64,000 bases of DNA from Owenia fusiformis (taxonomy: Eukaryota; Annelida; Polychaeta; Sabellida; Oweniidae), in NCBI GenBank assembly GCA_903813345.2, contig CAIIXF020000007.1, positions 16,600,714 to 16,664,713 on the forward strand, read 5' to 3'. Positions 47,343 to 59,428 of the stretch are shown here, in pieces (within the stretch, counting starts at the first letter, position 1; each line of letters begins with the position of its first letter). Under the pieces are notes generated by a model. It was not told where the DNA came from and did not search any database. It worked only from the letters and a program-made list of their open reading frames with translations. The position numbers were made by a program, and so were the translations under genes.

Positions 47343-48139
47343 TTAAACATGTTGTGTATGAGTCGTTTTGTTCAAAACAGGTTCGGAAAGATGTTTCATT
47401 TCATTCTGAGCATATGAAACCAGAAGCAAAAGAAATGTTTGATGTGTTTTCTAAAACAATATAGAGAAAAGTATATACATTTTTTCAAATTATATTGTTA
47501 CCATTCAAAAGATGACCATTAAATTGACAATATGTAATTTTTAGAAATTTTTGATAACTGATTTAAGAGAAAAGAGTGTTCAAAAAGTTCACCATATCAA
47601 TATCCAGGATGTCAACTCTTCAGTCTATATGGAAAGGTTAAACTTGTGACTAGGATAACAAAAAGGTCAATCTTTCTATTTTCACATATTTTGTTATATA
47701 TCAGATAGACATAGAAGTTCTGCCTAAATAAAATCTGGCTGTTCTTGGATTTTAAAGTGTTATGTAAAGATGATAACTTAATGACTATTAGATGACTCTT
47801 CCACCTACACCAGTCCAGTCTATACCATTAAACATGTAATAAGAGAAGTTAATATACAGGGTGGTCCAAACAAGTGAACCCCTGCAACAGGCTATATTGT
47901 CCTTAATACTGGCATGAATAGACTCATATTATCACATGTTGTAGAAAAAGGTCTAAAACTTTGGTAGATGCCATAATTTATTCTCTGTCTTAAATTTTGA
48001 AGAAATCACAGCTAAATGAGGTTTTATATAGGATTCATCCTCAGTGTATATTGCTATCAACTCATAAAAGAGAATGGATCAAGATGAATCTTGAATGATT
48101 AAAAACTTTAAAATAGTTAATGTACTTTAACATAGAGAT

Positions 48140-49024
48140 CTCGAAATGGGAACTGGGGACTGGGGACCAGCTTAGAAGATACATACAAATACAAATACAT
48201 GTATACACAAACATAGATATCTCAAACTGGGAACTGGGGACTGGGGACCTTCTTAAAAGATACATACAGATACATACATACATATTATATATAGCATATA
48301 GATATCTCAAACTGGGAACCGGGGACTGGGGACCAGCTTAGAAGATACATACAAATACATACATATCATATATAACAATATAGATATCTCAAACTGGGAA
48401 TTGGGGACTGGGGACCTTCTTAAAAGATACATACAAATACATACATATTATATATAGCAATATCTCAAACTGGGACCTGGGGACTGGGGACCAGCTTAGA
48501 AGATACATACATACATATTATATATAGCATAAAGATATCTCAAACTGGGAACTGGGGACCTTCTTAAAAGATACATACAAATACATACATATTATATATA
48601 ACAATATAGATATCTCAAACTGGGAACTGGGGACTGGGGACCAGCTTAGAAGATATATACAAATACATACATATATAACATGTATACAATACACACATAT
48701 CTCATAAATTAAAGCATATTCATAGATATCTCAATGTAGGATATTCATGAATTATTGTTATTTAATTAACATATTCTCTGCTAACTAATAAATTTATTGT
48801 TATGTATCTACTGTAGTTCTATATATGTATCTAGTCTATCTAATTAACATATTCCATGCTTGTATATATATCATACATATATATAAATACATATAATAAT
48901 AATGTATGTATCTATCTAATTTGCATATTCTGTGCTGGCATATATAGATATATGCATCTGTATATATGCATATATGTATCTATCTAATTTGCATATTCTG
49001 TGCTGGTTTACATGGCCCATAAGC
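48140..49024. repeat. Right TIR of the 7.9-kb foldback element
   Basis: Inverse of 41127-41850. About seven CTGGGAACTGGGGACTGGGG units (one shortened, one reading GGGACCTGGGG) with ATACATACAAATACATAC spacers, then CATATTC(T/C)(G/A)TGC units. Copy number differs from the left TIR, showing unequal expansion after insertion. Confidence 0.85.
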
Positions 49025-49419
49025 CTAAAAAATGCCTCAAAAAGTCTTTCCCTTGAGATATTCTGAAATTGGAACCTGTCTAATATGAAAGTTTACAACT
49101 GATTGGATTTTTCGGGCAGTCTGGGTAAATGTTAGGGTGGCCATTTTGGACCCAAAACTGTATTCTATTCAAGGATGCGATTTTGTTCACTCTGTGTCTT
49201 GTAATGGTTGTGTGTCTGACATCTATTGTCACAGCCATATCCTTCACATCAGTTTTTAAGTTCGTACTGTTTGTCTTGCATTACAACATTTAATGCTACA
49301 CATGATCCATTTTTAGGTCATGTTAATTCAAACTTGTCAAATGACCAGTTTGGGACGAGCTTTACAATGGTATGAAGAAAATAACATAACATTTATATAG
49401 AGTGTCCAAAATCGAATAA

Positions 49420-50110
49420 GTTTGAGATTTCTTTATATCATCCCTGAAATTTTGAAACCAATTTATTAAATGGCTTGGCTTGAAACGTGTAGACAAGACA
49501 TACAAGATTTTAGGACGGAAAATCGAGAATGGCTGCCTCAATATTTATCCAAAATTACCATTAACTAATCATTTCTAGATTGGCATAAAAAGAAACATCC
49601 CTGCCTGAAGATTTGAAATTAATCCATCAAATGGTTAATCTGAAAATGTGTAGACAAGAAGTTACGGACAGGATTCTGGGATGGAAAACCAAACTTGTAA
49701 CTATTACAATTTACCCAGAATGCTCACAAACCAATCGCTTTAAGATTTTTATACAATAAAACATCCTTGAACATTTGAAATTAATCCATCAAATGGTTTA
49801 TCTGAGAATGTGTACACAAGAATTTACGGACAGGATTTTGGGACGGAAAACCAAACTTGCAACTATAACAATTTACCCAGAATGCTCACAAACCAATCGC
49901 TTTAAGATTTTTATACAATAAAACATCCTTGAACATTTGAAATTAATCCATCAAATGGTTTATCTGAAGAATTCACGGACAGGATTTTGGGACGGAAAAC
50001 CAAACTTGTAACTATTACAATTTACCCAGAATGCTCACAAACCAATCACTTAAAGATTTTTATCCAATAAAACATCCCTGAACATTTGAAATCAATCTGT
50101 CAAATGGGTA
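49420..50110. repeat. ~162-bp tandem repeat, about four copies
   Basis: TGCTCACAAACCAATC(G/A)C starts at 49721, 49883 and 50032. Units include GACAGGATTTTGGGACGGAA and TTGAAATTAATCCATCAAAT. The third interval is 13 bp short; the first copy is strongly diverged. Confidence 0.8.
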
Positions 50111-50739
50111 CGCCTAAAAATGCGTAGACAAAGGTAAGTATTTTGCTGATGTGTTTGAAAACAATTTGCATTGCCAATGTATTCTTAAAAATGATAGGTA
50201 TAAAACTCTCCTGGTATCTCTTAACCTTTTCCAGGTGAATATTGATATAGTGTCATGCATTTCTAAAAAAATAAGGTATATCCCTTGGGCAAATTTCTTT
50301 GAAACAAAGTAATTATTTATCAAAATTAAAATAAAAAGAAAAAAATAGACCCTTGCTTAAACCCTCAACCCTTTTGCCCAATCATAGCTAACATAAATCA
50401 ATGAATGACCATATTATTGTTTTCTAGTGGTAAAGTCTGTTGGTACTTATAATGAAATTATATATCTCAGCGAAGTTATAAAATGGATTTTTTGGTTTTG
50501 CTCACAAAAACCCTGTTTAACTTTTTATACATTTTATTCCTTTAGTTAACAATAATAGACATGAAATTGATTGCCAAAGTTTTGTAAAAAAAACATTTGC
50601 GGCAATTTTAGACAATATGAATAGGAATGCATTAAAATTTAAATTTGTCAAAGTTATGGCATAACTCATATAAGAGACTATAATCCCATGGGCCAGGGAT
50701 GACTTAACACACGCATGCAAAAATTAGCCAAACCGATCA

Positions 50740-52100
50740 ATTTGGCTCAAACTTTGATTTACAAAATGACTCATTAGTTCTATTAATTTTTCATTTGATG
50801 AATTATCTAAATCTTCATCACCATACAATTAAAGAAACTGAATTTTGTCAACTGTGTTCAAACTCTGAACCAAAAGATGAAGATCTGAAGTTCGCAGTCC
50901 TGCAAATAAAGTTTCACGCTCGTTTACAAACAGAGGCCATTTTAAGATAAAATGAGAAGGTGTTTATTGTGGCAATCCACATTTACAAAAGGGACCACTA
51001 ACACTGATGAAATTATGTGCATATAGCTGCGATTGTAAAAGAAGACCTACTCTGAGTTTGTTAAAAGCACATGAACTAGGCATTTCGTTTACCATTTTTG
51101 GTAGTGGGTAGCATATGGAGACAGGGCTCCTGTAATCTCTTACTAATCTTTTGAAGTGTGATATCGGTTGACCTCTTCTCATGTCAAGGTGTAAATTATT
51201 ATATATTCTTATTCCATTAAAATAGTTGACCTCCGGAATGAATTGCTAGCTTTTGTAGGAATTATGTAATGTCTTGTATCTCTCAGTTGCATAGTCATGA
51301 GTTTGAATTAGTAATTCACAAATGAAAGGTGGATAAGAATTGTACCTACATTTAAACATAAACATTTTATAGTGCTCGCCTCTTCTAGTTGATAGGGATT
51401 TCCAATTTAAGGAACTTAGAACAGAAGCAGTGTTTGACCCATGTATAACACCAGAAACCAAACAGGCTGCTCTGTAGTGCAATCTATCTAAACACTAGCT
51501 TTACTGTAAATTATATCACAGTAATCAAAATGTGGCATAATGAAAGCATTGTAAATTGTTTCCAAGTGTTTACTCTTAAGAAGTTTGCTAAGCGTCTTTA
51601 AAGGTATCATTGGAGAAATTACTCTCTTGATAAGTTGATCAATATGATCATTCAAATGTTGATTCAGAATTAGCCCCAAGTACTTACATGACTATTGCAT
51701 CTTGGTATCAGTTCATCTCCTAGATCCTAGATGTAAAGGGGGGGGGGGTCAATAAGTAAGTTTCTAGTTCCCATGAAAATCAAATTGGCGCTTTTTGTGT
51801 TTTAAAAGTCATTTTCTAGGTATATGCCCATAGAGCAAGATTATCTAAGTCATTTTGAATGGGTTGGTGTATATTAATAAAATTCTCACTTTTCTCATAG
51901 GAGTTATATTAAGTGTCATCTGCAAAAATAAAGGTTTTTGGATGCAAATTATCAGGAAGATCATTCACATATAATAGAAAAAGCAGGGGTCCTAATACTG
52001 ATCCTTGAGGAACTCCGGCATTTATGGCTAAATTATTTGGGTAATTTGTATTGTCATAGCTATTATTCAGTTTAACTTTTACTCTTCTGTTGGATAAATC
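50740..52100 (-). pseudogene. Non-LTR retrotransposon (LINE) ORF2 3' remnant
   Basis: Read on the - strand, in order: reverse-transcriptase motif [19 protein letters not shown] near 52020-51960, FADDT (the catalytic Y/F-A-D-D box) near 51925-51913, the downstream thumb region (LNQHLNDHIDQLIKR, LETIYNAFIMPHFDYCDIIY) at 51660-51490, RAACLVSGVIHGSNTASVL near 51470, AFNKLRVGLL and CKCG near 51060-50970, and a C-terminal PLFVNERETL zinc-knuckle-like tail to about 50740. Frameshifts and stops (one just after FADDT) break it throughout. The endonuclease and N-terminal RT are absent, so it is 5'-truncated. Type fits CR1/Jockey/RTE-like animal LINEs; clade not determined. Confidence 0.85.
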
Positions 52101-52302
52101 CCCTGTTTAACTCCGCTATAACTTTATAAAACTCCAAGAGATTTGGCTTAAATTGTATATATACACTATAAGGACTGTCTGTTTCAACGTTTCTAAAACA
52201 GGGGTTCTGTAACAGGACATAAAACCTTAACGGAGCTTCTTAGGATTTTTTTGGTTGACACTATAATGGCATCGCATCACATCAAACTATGTTTAGTTCG
52301 GT

Positions 52303-52352
52303 GGGATTTGCTACTCCGCTGCGGTTGGATTAGCTACTCCGTGCAGTTGCTA
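52303..52352. repeat. Inverted copy of the CGGAGTAGCAAATCCCA motif
   Basis: GGTGGGATTTGCTACTCCGC and the partial repeat TTAGCTACTCCGTGCAGTTG are the inverse of the start of the 16444-17214 element; another relative lies near 61357. Confidence 0.5.
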
Positions 52353-52662
52353 TTTTTGGCTCGTGCTGAGGCAAGAGCCATATCTCACTTGGGTTGGGTT
52401 TAGTAGTAAGTGATAACGACACTGGACTGAGGTTTAAACGTTAGTTTCAGGCTGGTTTCACGTTAGTTTACTAGATATAGTAGAAAACCTGATGCCATGG
52501 GTTAATATTTATTGATGAAAATGAGATAGAGCAAAAGTTTAACCCTAAGGTGTTAGTTTATAATAAAATTGCTGCATTAGAGAGGGTTTCAAACGACATA
52601 TACGCAATGACTCTGACAAATGTTTATGCAAAAAGATGTAAGGGTGATTCTGCTTATATCTT

Positions 52663-52851
52663 GTGAAATCATTGAAAAACAAAAACACGTCGAAATCGTT
52701 TGCGCACTTTTGTTACGAAAACGGATCCGTTTACGTAACTGGCTTAACGAGTTCCTCTACAGTGCTGCAGCACGTTTACCAAGACGTTTTTTCTATTTTT
52801 AAACTAAACAAAACAATGATGAATGCATGTGAAATCGAAAAAACTTTTTAA
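52663..52851 (+). other. Small ORF, unassigned
   Basis: 62 codons with mixed composition (FAHFCYENGSVYVTGLT, VLQHVYQDVFSIFKLNK), more protein-like than nearby ORFs. No splice or promoter support and no recognised family. Confidence 0.2.
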
Positions 52852-52869
52852 TCTGTATCGGAACAGGAT

Positions 52870-54085
52870 ATTCATAAGAACTTTTATACACAGAGTTATG
52901 TGGTAAACGTTCATAATAGATCTAACGGCCCCGGAGTGCAGGGTGTCTGTACGCCATTTTAAATAACTTCGTATTGAATCTGAACTGGCTTCTACAATAT
53001 TCCCGCAGAAGGACGATTGGATATTGGCTATTGCATGTTAATTGGTTATCATACTGGAGGAGACATGACCTAACTTCCTTCCTTCATGACATTGCCAATT
53101 CTTCATTTCGCAGCCAGATTGATTTGAGTACAAAATCCCGAAAAGCTTAAGAGAGAGTGGGCGTATTCATATCTCAGAATAGAGTACATTTCATCTCTCG
53201 GACTACTTGTCATACTATAAGGAAGAGGTTTGGCACATTCACTCCTCTAAAGTGTTGTGTAAAATACTTATAAAGTCTTTATGTATTTCACATTTGAAAC
53301 TGCTCCGTCACAGCGGACAAAAATGAATATTATATTTTGTAAAACAATTAAAAAGACCCAATACATCCAGATCTCATATACTTTCAGTGTTAAGCTGAAA
53401 ACATGTGTAATTGTTTCGTGTCACTATCCCGTGCCATTAAAAAGTTAAAAAAAGAAATGGTACATTTTTAAGAGTATGATTCTCAGGCGCCATTTTCAAT
53501 AGCCTTTACTCCTAGTGTTATTGGACTTCAAACTGAAGTGAAGGTTACCCGCATATCATCCATTGCATGGGGTAGGTAATTGTCTTTGGTATGACGAAAC
53601 ATTTGAGTTAAAAATAAATTGTGAAATTTGCTTACTGTTTTATGAAAAATAGTATGATCCGTCACAGCGGACATATCTTTCGATCCTAGCCCGTGGTATA
53701 ATTGTGTATAATGTGTAGAGTCTTTTAAAAATATTTTAAAATAATTTTTCAAAATTGCTCATTGTTGAAATCATCTATACCTTAAAAACTCCAAGCAATT
53801 TGCTTTTAACAGGACGAATCAGCACGGAGCAATCTCAATTATTCTGATTCAAAGTAATGAAAATCACGGTTCTTGAACTGGACATATTACTGGATTTTCC
53901 TGTGGTTTTAGTTACTATTCAGCCCCCCCCCCCCATTCAACTTTATTTACAAGGTTTCAGTTGCTCCAACTTCATTGGAATTCGAAGATGGTTACTATAT
54001 TGCATCTTGGAATTCCAATAGACTACAAGGTATGATGTGTTCATATTGAAAATTGAAAATCAAACTGGGAGACGAGTATGACTAT
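52870..54085. other. No gene seen
   Basis: CCGTCACAGCGGACA occurs twice, in direct orientation (53308 and 53658), marking a small dispersed repeat. A run of C at about 53921-53934. Short ORFs only. Confidence 0.4.
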
Positions 54086-54087
54086 AC

Positions 54088-56190
54088 CAGGCCCGTCAGA
54101 TGGGGGGGGGTGCGATGGGTGCGACCGCACCCCCCTTTGACACCCCCCAAAAAAAATTTGAAAAAAAAAAAAATTGAAAATCTTTTTTTTGTAATTTTTT
54201 TTTCATCATCTCATACACTTAAATAGCGTTTTAAAATTGTAAAATTTTCTAGGGGGAGTGCACCACCCCTCACACCCCAAAAAACAATTGAAAAGTTCTG
54301 AATTTATTTTATATATCATCTCAGACACATGTAAAGTGCCCAGACATCATCAAATAGCTCCTTGATATAGTCAATGATTCTGGGAGACTAACACATACTC
54401 GCCCTCATGCATCCCCAACCCACCTCCCCCTCTGACATCCCCTCCCCCTTTGACATCCCCCAAAATATTGAGATTTTTTCAAAAAAATTTATCGTGTCAT
54501 ACACTTCGAAAGTGCCAGGGAAGCACCAAATAGCATCTTAAAATTGTAAAATTTTCCAGGGAACCCCTCACACTCCCCCCCCCACAAAACAATTGACAAA
54601 AATTCTGAATTTATTCCATGCATTGTCTCAGACACTTTTAAAGTGCCAAGACTTCATCAAATAGCACCTTGATATGGTCAATGTTTCTGGGGGCAGATAT
54701 GGGGGACAAACACTTGCTCCCCCTCTGGCACCCTAATCCCACCTCCCCCTCTGGCATCCCCTTTGACACCCCCAAAAATTGAAAAAAATGTAATTTTTTT
54801 TCGATTGACTCATACACTTTAAAAGTGCCCTCGCCCCCCTTGACACCCATCCAAAAAATTGAAAAAATTGTGATTTTCTCATTTTTTAAATTAACTCATA
54901 CACTTTCAAGGAAAGTGTCCAGAGAGCACTAAATAGCGTTTTAAAATTGTAAAATTTTCTAGGGGAAGTGGACCACCCCTCACACCCCAAAAAACAATTG
55001 AAAAGTTCTGAATTTATTTTATATATCATCTCAGACACATGTAAAGTGCCCAGACATTATCAAATAGCTCCTTGATATAGTCAATGATTCTGGGAGACTA
55101 ACACTTACTCGCCCTCTTGCATCCCCACCCCACCTACACCTCTGGCACCCCCTCCCCCTTTGACATCCCCCAAAATATTGTGATTTTTTCAAAAATGTTT
55201 ATCGTGTCATACACTTCGAAAGTGCCCAGGAAGCACCAAATAGCATCTTAAAATTGTAAAATTTTTCAGGGAAGTAGGCCACCCCTCACACCCCCCCCCA
55301 CAAAACAATTGACAAAAATTCTGAATTTATTTCATGCATTGTCTCAGACACTTTTAAAGTGCCAAGACTTCATCAAATAGCACATTGATATGGTCAATGT
55401 TTCTGGGGGCAGATATGGGGGACAAACACTTGCTCCCCCTCTGGCACCCTAATCCCACCTCCCCCTCTGGCATCCCCTTTGACACCCCCAAAAATTGAAA
55501 AAAACGTAATTTTTTTTCGATTGACTCATACACTTTAAAAGTGCCCAGAAGCACCAAATCTGGAAGAGTTGGCCACCCCTCACACCCCCACAAAACAATT
55601 GAGAAAACTTTGAATTTCATGTATTGTCTCAGACATTTTTAAAGTGCCCAGACATCATCAAATGGCACCTTGATATGGTCATTGTTTCTTGGGGCAACCC
55701 CTCGCTCTCCCTCTGGCACTCCACCCCACTTCACCCTCTCAATCTCTTTGACATCCCCAAAAAGAATTTGAAAAAAATTCACTTTTTATTGACTCATTCA
55801 CTTTAAAAGTGCCCAGAAAGCACCAAATGGGATCTCAAAAGTGTAAAATTTTCTAAGGGGAGTGGGTCACTCCTCACAAGTTTGGAAGTTGCATTTGTTA
55901 TTTTAAACACTTTAAAAGTGCCTAGAAGTCACCAAGTGACATAATGAAATCATAAAAACATAAAAATTTCTGGCAGCCCACTCCAAAAACTAAAGCATTC
56001 ATTTACTCAAACACATTAAAGTGCTCAGAATTAACCAGACAGCAAATTGAATTAGTGAAATTTTCCTTGCTGGCCCCCTAAGAAGAAAATGATTGAAAAA
56101 AATCTGAATTTCTTATCAATAGATTCTATTTCAATTAAAAAAAATTCTGGGCCCACCCATACAAGATCCGCCAGTGCATAACGCGGGGGT
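54088..56190. repeat. Satellite with ~710-bp higher-order unit
   Basis: AGCGTTTTAAAATTGTAAAA starts at 54224 and 54934, followed each time by the same order of blocks. Within each long unit a shorter module recurs: CACTTTAAAAGTGCCCAGA, CACCAAATAGCATCTTAAAA, a GTGG.CCACCCCTCACACCCC stretch and CCCCCTCTGGCACCCC. It begins at CAGGCCCGTCAGATGGGG, recalling the ends of the element at 56301. ORFs on the - strand in it are repeat-derived. Confidence 0.85.
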
Positions 56191-56300
56191 AACGGTAGGG
56201 TACATGTACAACACAAGGAATTTGTATGCGTTATACCGTCTCTCAGGTAAATTGACCTGCGCTTTATACCGTTTAGTATATTCGCAGTTTTGTGTAGGTT

Positions 56301-56484
56301 CAGGCCCGTAGCCAGAATTTACCCGGGGGGAGCTGTTCTACCATGGGGGAGGTTTTGCCAGGTGGGGGGGGGGATTTTCAACAGTTTTTGACAAAAAAAA
56401 CATTTTAAAAGTGCTCAGAATGATGAAACACGGTATGACTGGCCGCTCCGTCCGTCCGCCCCCCCCCCCCCGGCTACCGGCCTG
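56301..56484. mobile_element. MITE, CAGGCCCGTAGCCAG termini
   Basis: CAGGCCCGTAGCCAGAATTT at the left, CCGGCTACCGGCCTG at the right, with poly-G/poly-C tracts inside and the AAAGTGCTCAGAATGA phrase of the neighbouring satellite. A related end (GGTTCGAGCCCCCC, GCTGGCTACGGGCATG) is at 60290-60375. Confidence 0.7.
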
Positions 56485-56794
56485 ATTTTTAACTATGAAA
56501 TTTACTGTGAAGCTCACTGTCTAGAATATTATACATCTGTCTAGACATTTACATTTACAAATGTCATCAAATCTCCCTTTTCCCAAATACAAAAATTCCG
56601 ACGCATTTTGTACTAATGGAAGTCACTTAATAACCCCTATCTCAGCCTACCTGGGTTCAAACTCTTAAATATTCTCCAAAGTATAATTTAAAATCGAATT
56701 GGTTATTGTAAACCCAAAAATAACCCATTATGGCCATTTGAGTTGCATTTGGCATTTTGAAATTGACCTTCATAAAAGTAATACAAATGACTCC

Positions 56795-56856
56795 TCATAT
56801 CTGTGTCCTCTTATATTTTGATACTTCTCTGCCATGTTATTTTCGGAAAAATTGGT
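56795..56856. repeat. 62-bp segment duplicated at 59570-59633
   Basis: TATCTGTGTCCTCTTATATT and TACTTCTCTGCCATGTTATT occur in both places. On the - strand both read M-A-E-K-Y-Q-N-I-R-G-H-R-Y from an ATG, so a short exon may have been duplicated. Confidence 0.6.
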
Positions 56857-57506
56857 GATGAAAGGGTTAATATCAAATTGGCATTCACTAAAAATTCGAA
56901 TGGAGATCAGATTCTTAAAGCGGACATCCTCCCTCAACTTTCGAATGATGTATTGGTAGTTTAAAAACACCGATCGTTCGCATTTATTGACTTATTGGAC
57001 GGTCGCATTTTTAGTGGATAGTAAACTCGGTAAGTTATTTAGTAACCTCTTTTATACTATATTCTAGTTAATCATCAACTTTATACTTGTTAAATACTGA
57101 TCCTTGAATAATAACTAGTTACAGTTTATCCATTTACGATTTATTTTTACAATGACAGTAACAGTTTGATAGGATTTTTCATTGTAAAAAGTTTTTTTTT
57201 AAAACAAAAGTCTACTTTTTTCTTACTCGAGTCTCTAGCTTACAGCTAGGCTAGACGAAACTTCATTGATTTCGTATGTACTGTGCTACACGCAACTACA
57301 CGCACCTAGAACTCATTTTTAATAAATTTTATAAATATTTTTAAGAATATTAATCATATTTAGGATGAAGCGTTGCTTGTCTGGATTTAGATATTTCAAA
57401 ATTTCATTTCGGAGTTTGACACAAGGTGAAATTTTCTCGCTGTAGCTAAAAATGGCTTCCGGTTCTGGACGTGAATAACATTTGAAATTATTCTCGCTTA
57501 AGGTTC

Positions 57507-57900
57507 AGCTGGAAAGTAACATTTTGGTAAAAAATTGCTATACCTGCACATGTTATTTTCTGGTACAAAATTAAGTATGAAGGCATATGTGTATTTCCTT
57601 GCTTTTTTCAGGAAAGTATCATTACACTGTCTTCTTTTAGAATATCTGGAAACAGGTCAATGGTAGCTCCTGTGTTGTCTGGAAACTTTGAAAGAAAATT
57701 TGGAAAAATAGAAAGTGTGAAATATCAGAATTTACTGGAGTTCCCATTGAACGCCTACAAGATATTTTAAAAGAAGACAATGTAATGATACTTTCCTGAA
57801 AAAAGCAAGGAAATTGACACATGGCTTCATACTTTATTTTGTACCAGAAAATAACATGTGCAGGTATAGCAATTTTTTACCAAAATGTTACTTTCCAGCT
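57507..57900. repeat. Foldback element, ~138-bp arms
   Basis: AGCTGGAAAGTAACATTTTG at 57507 and its complement ending at 57900; TTCCTTGCTTTTTTCAGGAA and TTCCTGAAAAAAGCAAGGAA further in. Loop about 118 nt. Nearly perfect arms suggest recent origin. Confidence 0.85.
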
Positions 57901-58401
57901 GTACCTTAAAGAAATCAAATATAACAATAGATTCAGACGGGGATGTGAGCTGATGTTCTTCAAATCTATACATAAAGGTATATTTCATATTATTATGCCA
58001 TATTTACTGTGCGTGTGACACAATGACTCAATATTTATAATACTAAGGCAGCTCAATCTTCCTCCTCAAAGCCGGAATATAGAGAAGGCTTTGGACCGAA
58101 GTAACTTTTTTCTACTTCTAAGCTTACAGTCAAAACCGTAAATTATGTTTGTGAGTACTTTGAATTTAAAAAAATAAGCAATCAAAAGACCATATTCAAA
58201 CAGTTTATGTAAAAATAGAAACATTTATATTTATCCTAACTTTTGTATATTTTAGTTTGTTTTTTACTACTTTTTGTTTTCTACTACTTCGTCGCTAACA
58301 TGCTAAATATAAGAGTTAGCTGACGTTTGGGAGTCTGACTTACCTTCTAAAGGTTAGAACCCGGATCTTAATGAAACCATATCACCTTTGTTCCGTCAAC
58401 C

Positions 58402-58531
58402 ATGGAGCATTTGCCACAACATCCAAGAGGTAAATCATGGACCGAGAAAATGAATGATTTCCTTGTAAATTCCGGAAGTTTCAATACGAAAAATTACCGA
58501 ACATATATGAAAACCGAATATTTGCAAAAAG
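58402..58531 (+). CDS. Possible exon, unassigned (copy 1)
   Basis: ATG at 58402 then MEHLPQHPRGKSWTEKMND and NYRTYMKTEYLQK, ending at a consensus GTAAGAAG donor. A diverged inverted copy at 59428-59305 keeps the same frame over about 41 codons. No known family; it may be the first exon of a repeat-borne gene. Confidence 0.35.
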
Positions 58532-59304
58532 GTAAGAAGGTAAGTCAGACTCCCAAACGTCAGCTAACTCTTATAGTTAGCATTTCTACTTCTAAGCTTA
58601 CAGTCAAAACCGTAAATTATGTTTGTGAGTACTTTGAATTTAAAAAAATAAGCAATCAAAATACCATATTCAAACAGTTTATGTAAAAATAGAAACATTT
58701 ATATTTATCCTAACTTTTGTATATTTTAGTTTGTTTTCTAGTTTACTATTTTTTTCATGGCCTGAGTTCGTCGCTAACATGCTAAATATAAGAGTTAGCT
58801 GACGTTTGGGAGTCTGACTTACCTTCTAAAGGTTAGAACCCGAATCTTAATGAAACCATATCACCTTTATTGCATCGATGATGATGCATAAACACAGCAT
58901 TTGATAGAAATTAGTGTAAATGCTTTTCCGACTTTTTCATTTTTCATCAATGTTGACTTCCGGGAAGGCGTTGTAGTTATCACGAAATAACACATTGACC
59001 CTTGAACTTTACTGTCAACCAAGCATGTCTGGTGTGAAAATTAAAAGAATATTAAGCAATGTTCTACATCCGCCAAGCTAAGTGAAGTAGCCAATATTTA
59101 AAATTACCAATTTCAAGTGAAGTACGCAACGAACGAAACTGTGTGATCTGCACTCCCAATATTGGTCTGAACGAAATGCTAAGTAGAAATATGAGCCGTC
59201 TACTGTATTAGTCGATTAATAGAGTAATACCTGTTGGTGATGCTTTATAATTTAGACCAAAACATTGGAGAACAAACGAAACCTGTAAATCGTGAAAACA
59301 ACGA

Positions 59305-59428
59305 ACAAATATTCGGTTTTCACATATGTTCGGTAATTTTTCATATTGAAACTTCCGGAACTTACAAGGAAATCATTCATTTTCACGGTCAATGATTTAC
59401 CTCTTGGATGTTGTGGCAAATGCTCCAT
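59305..59428 (-). CDS. Possible exon, unassigned (inverted copy 2)
   Basis: From ATG at 59428 it reads MEHLPQHPRGKSLTVKMND and MKNYRTYVKTEYL. It differs from copy 1 by several amino-acid changes but has no frameshift or stop. Homology ends near 59305, before the donor found in copy 1. Confidence 0.3.

Larger units (their letters stand above)
41127..49024. mobile_element. 7.9-kb foldback transposon with minisatellite-bearing TIRs
   Basis: Starts GCTTATGGGCCATGTAAACC and ends with its exact complement. Inverted homology runs from 41127 to about 41850 and from 49024 back to about 48140. CTAAAAAATG flanks it at 41117-41126 and 49025-49034. The left arm of the large inverted repeat has the uninterrupted site (CATTTTTTAG, 27336-27345) with matching sequence on both sides. 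The duplication is 8 bp if the element is read as GGCTT...AAGCC, 10 bp otherwise. Long tandem-repeat TIRs and an 8-10-bp duplication are typical of FB/Galileo-type or MULE foldback elements. No transposase ORF remains; the interior holds other nested elements. Confidence 0.8.

Noticed and set aside
48062-48341. Overlapping ORFs on both strands in the GGGACTGGGG array
   Set aside because: Minisatellite translation; open on both strands with no other coding sign.
41117-49081. A 7.9-kb inversion mediated by the minisatellite repeats
   Set aside because: The flanks of the segment rejoin exactly to match the left arm of the large inverted repeat, so an insertion with target duplication explains the junctions and no inversion is needed.
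49420-50110. CRISPR-like array
   Set aside because: Whole 162-bp units repeat with no constant repeat/variable spacer pattern, and the context is eukaryotic.
54638-55620. - strand ORFs sharing FLGVSKGMPEGEVGLG
   Set aside because: They recur with the ~710-bp satellite unit and are not independent genes.
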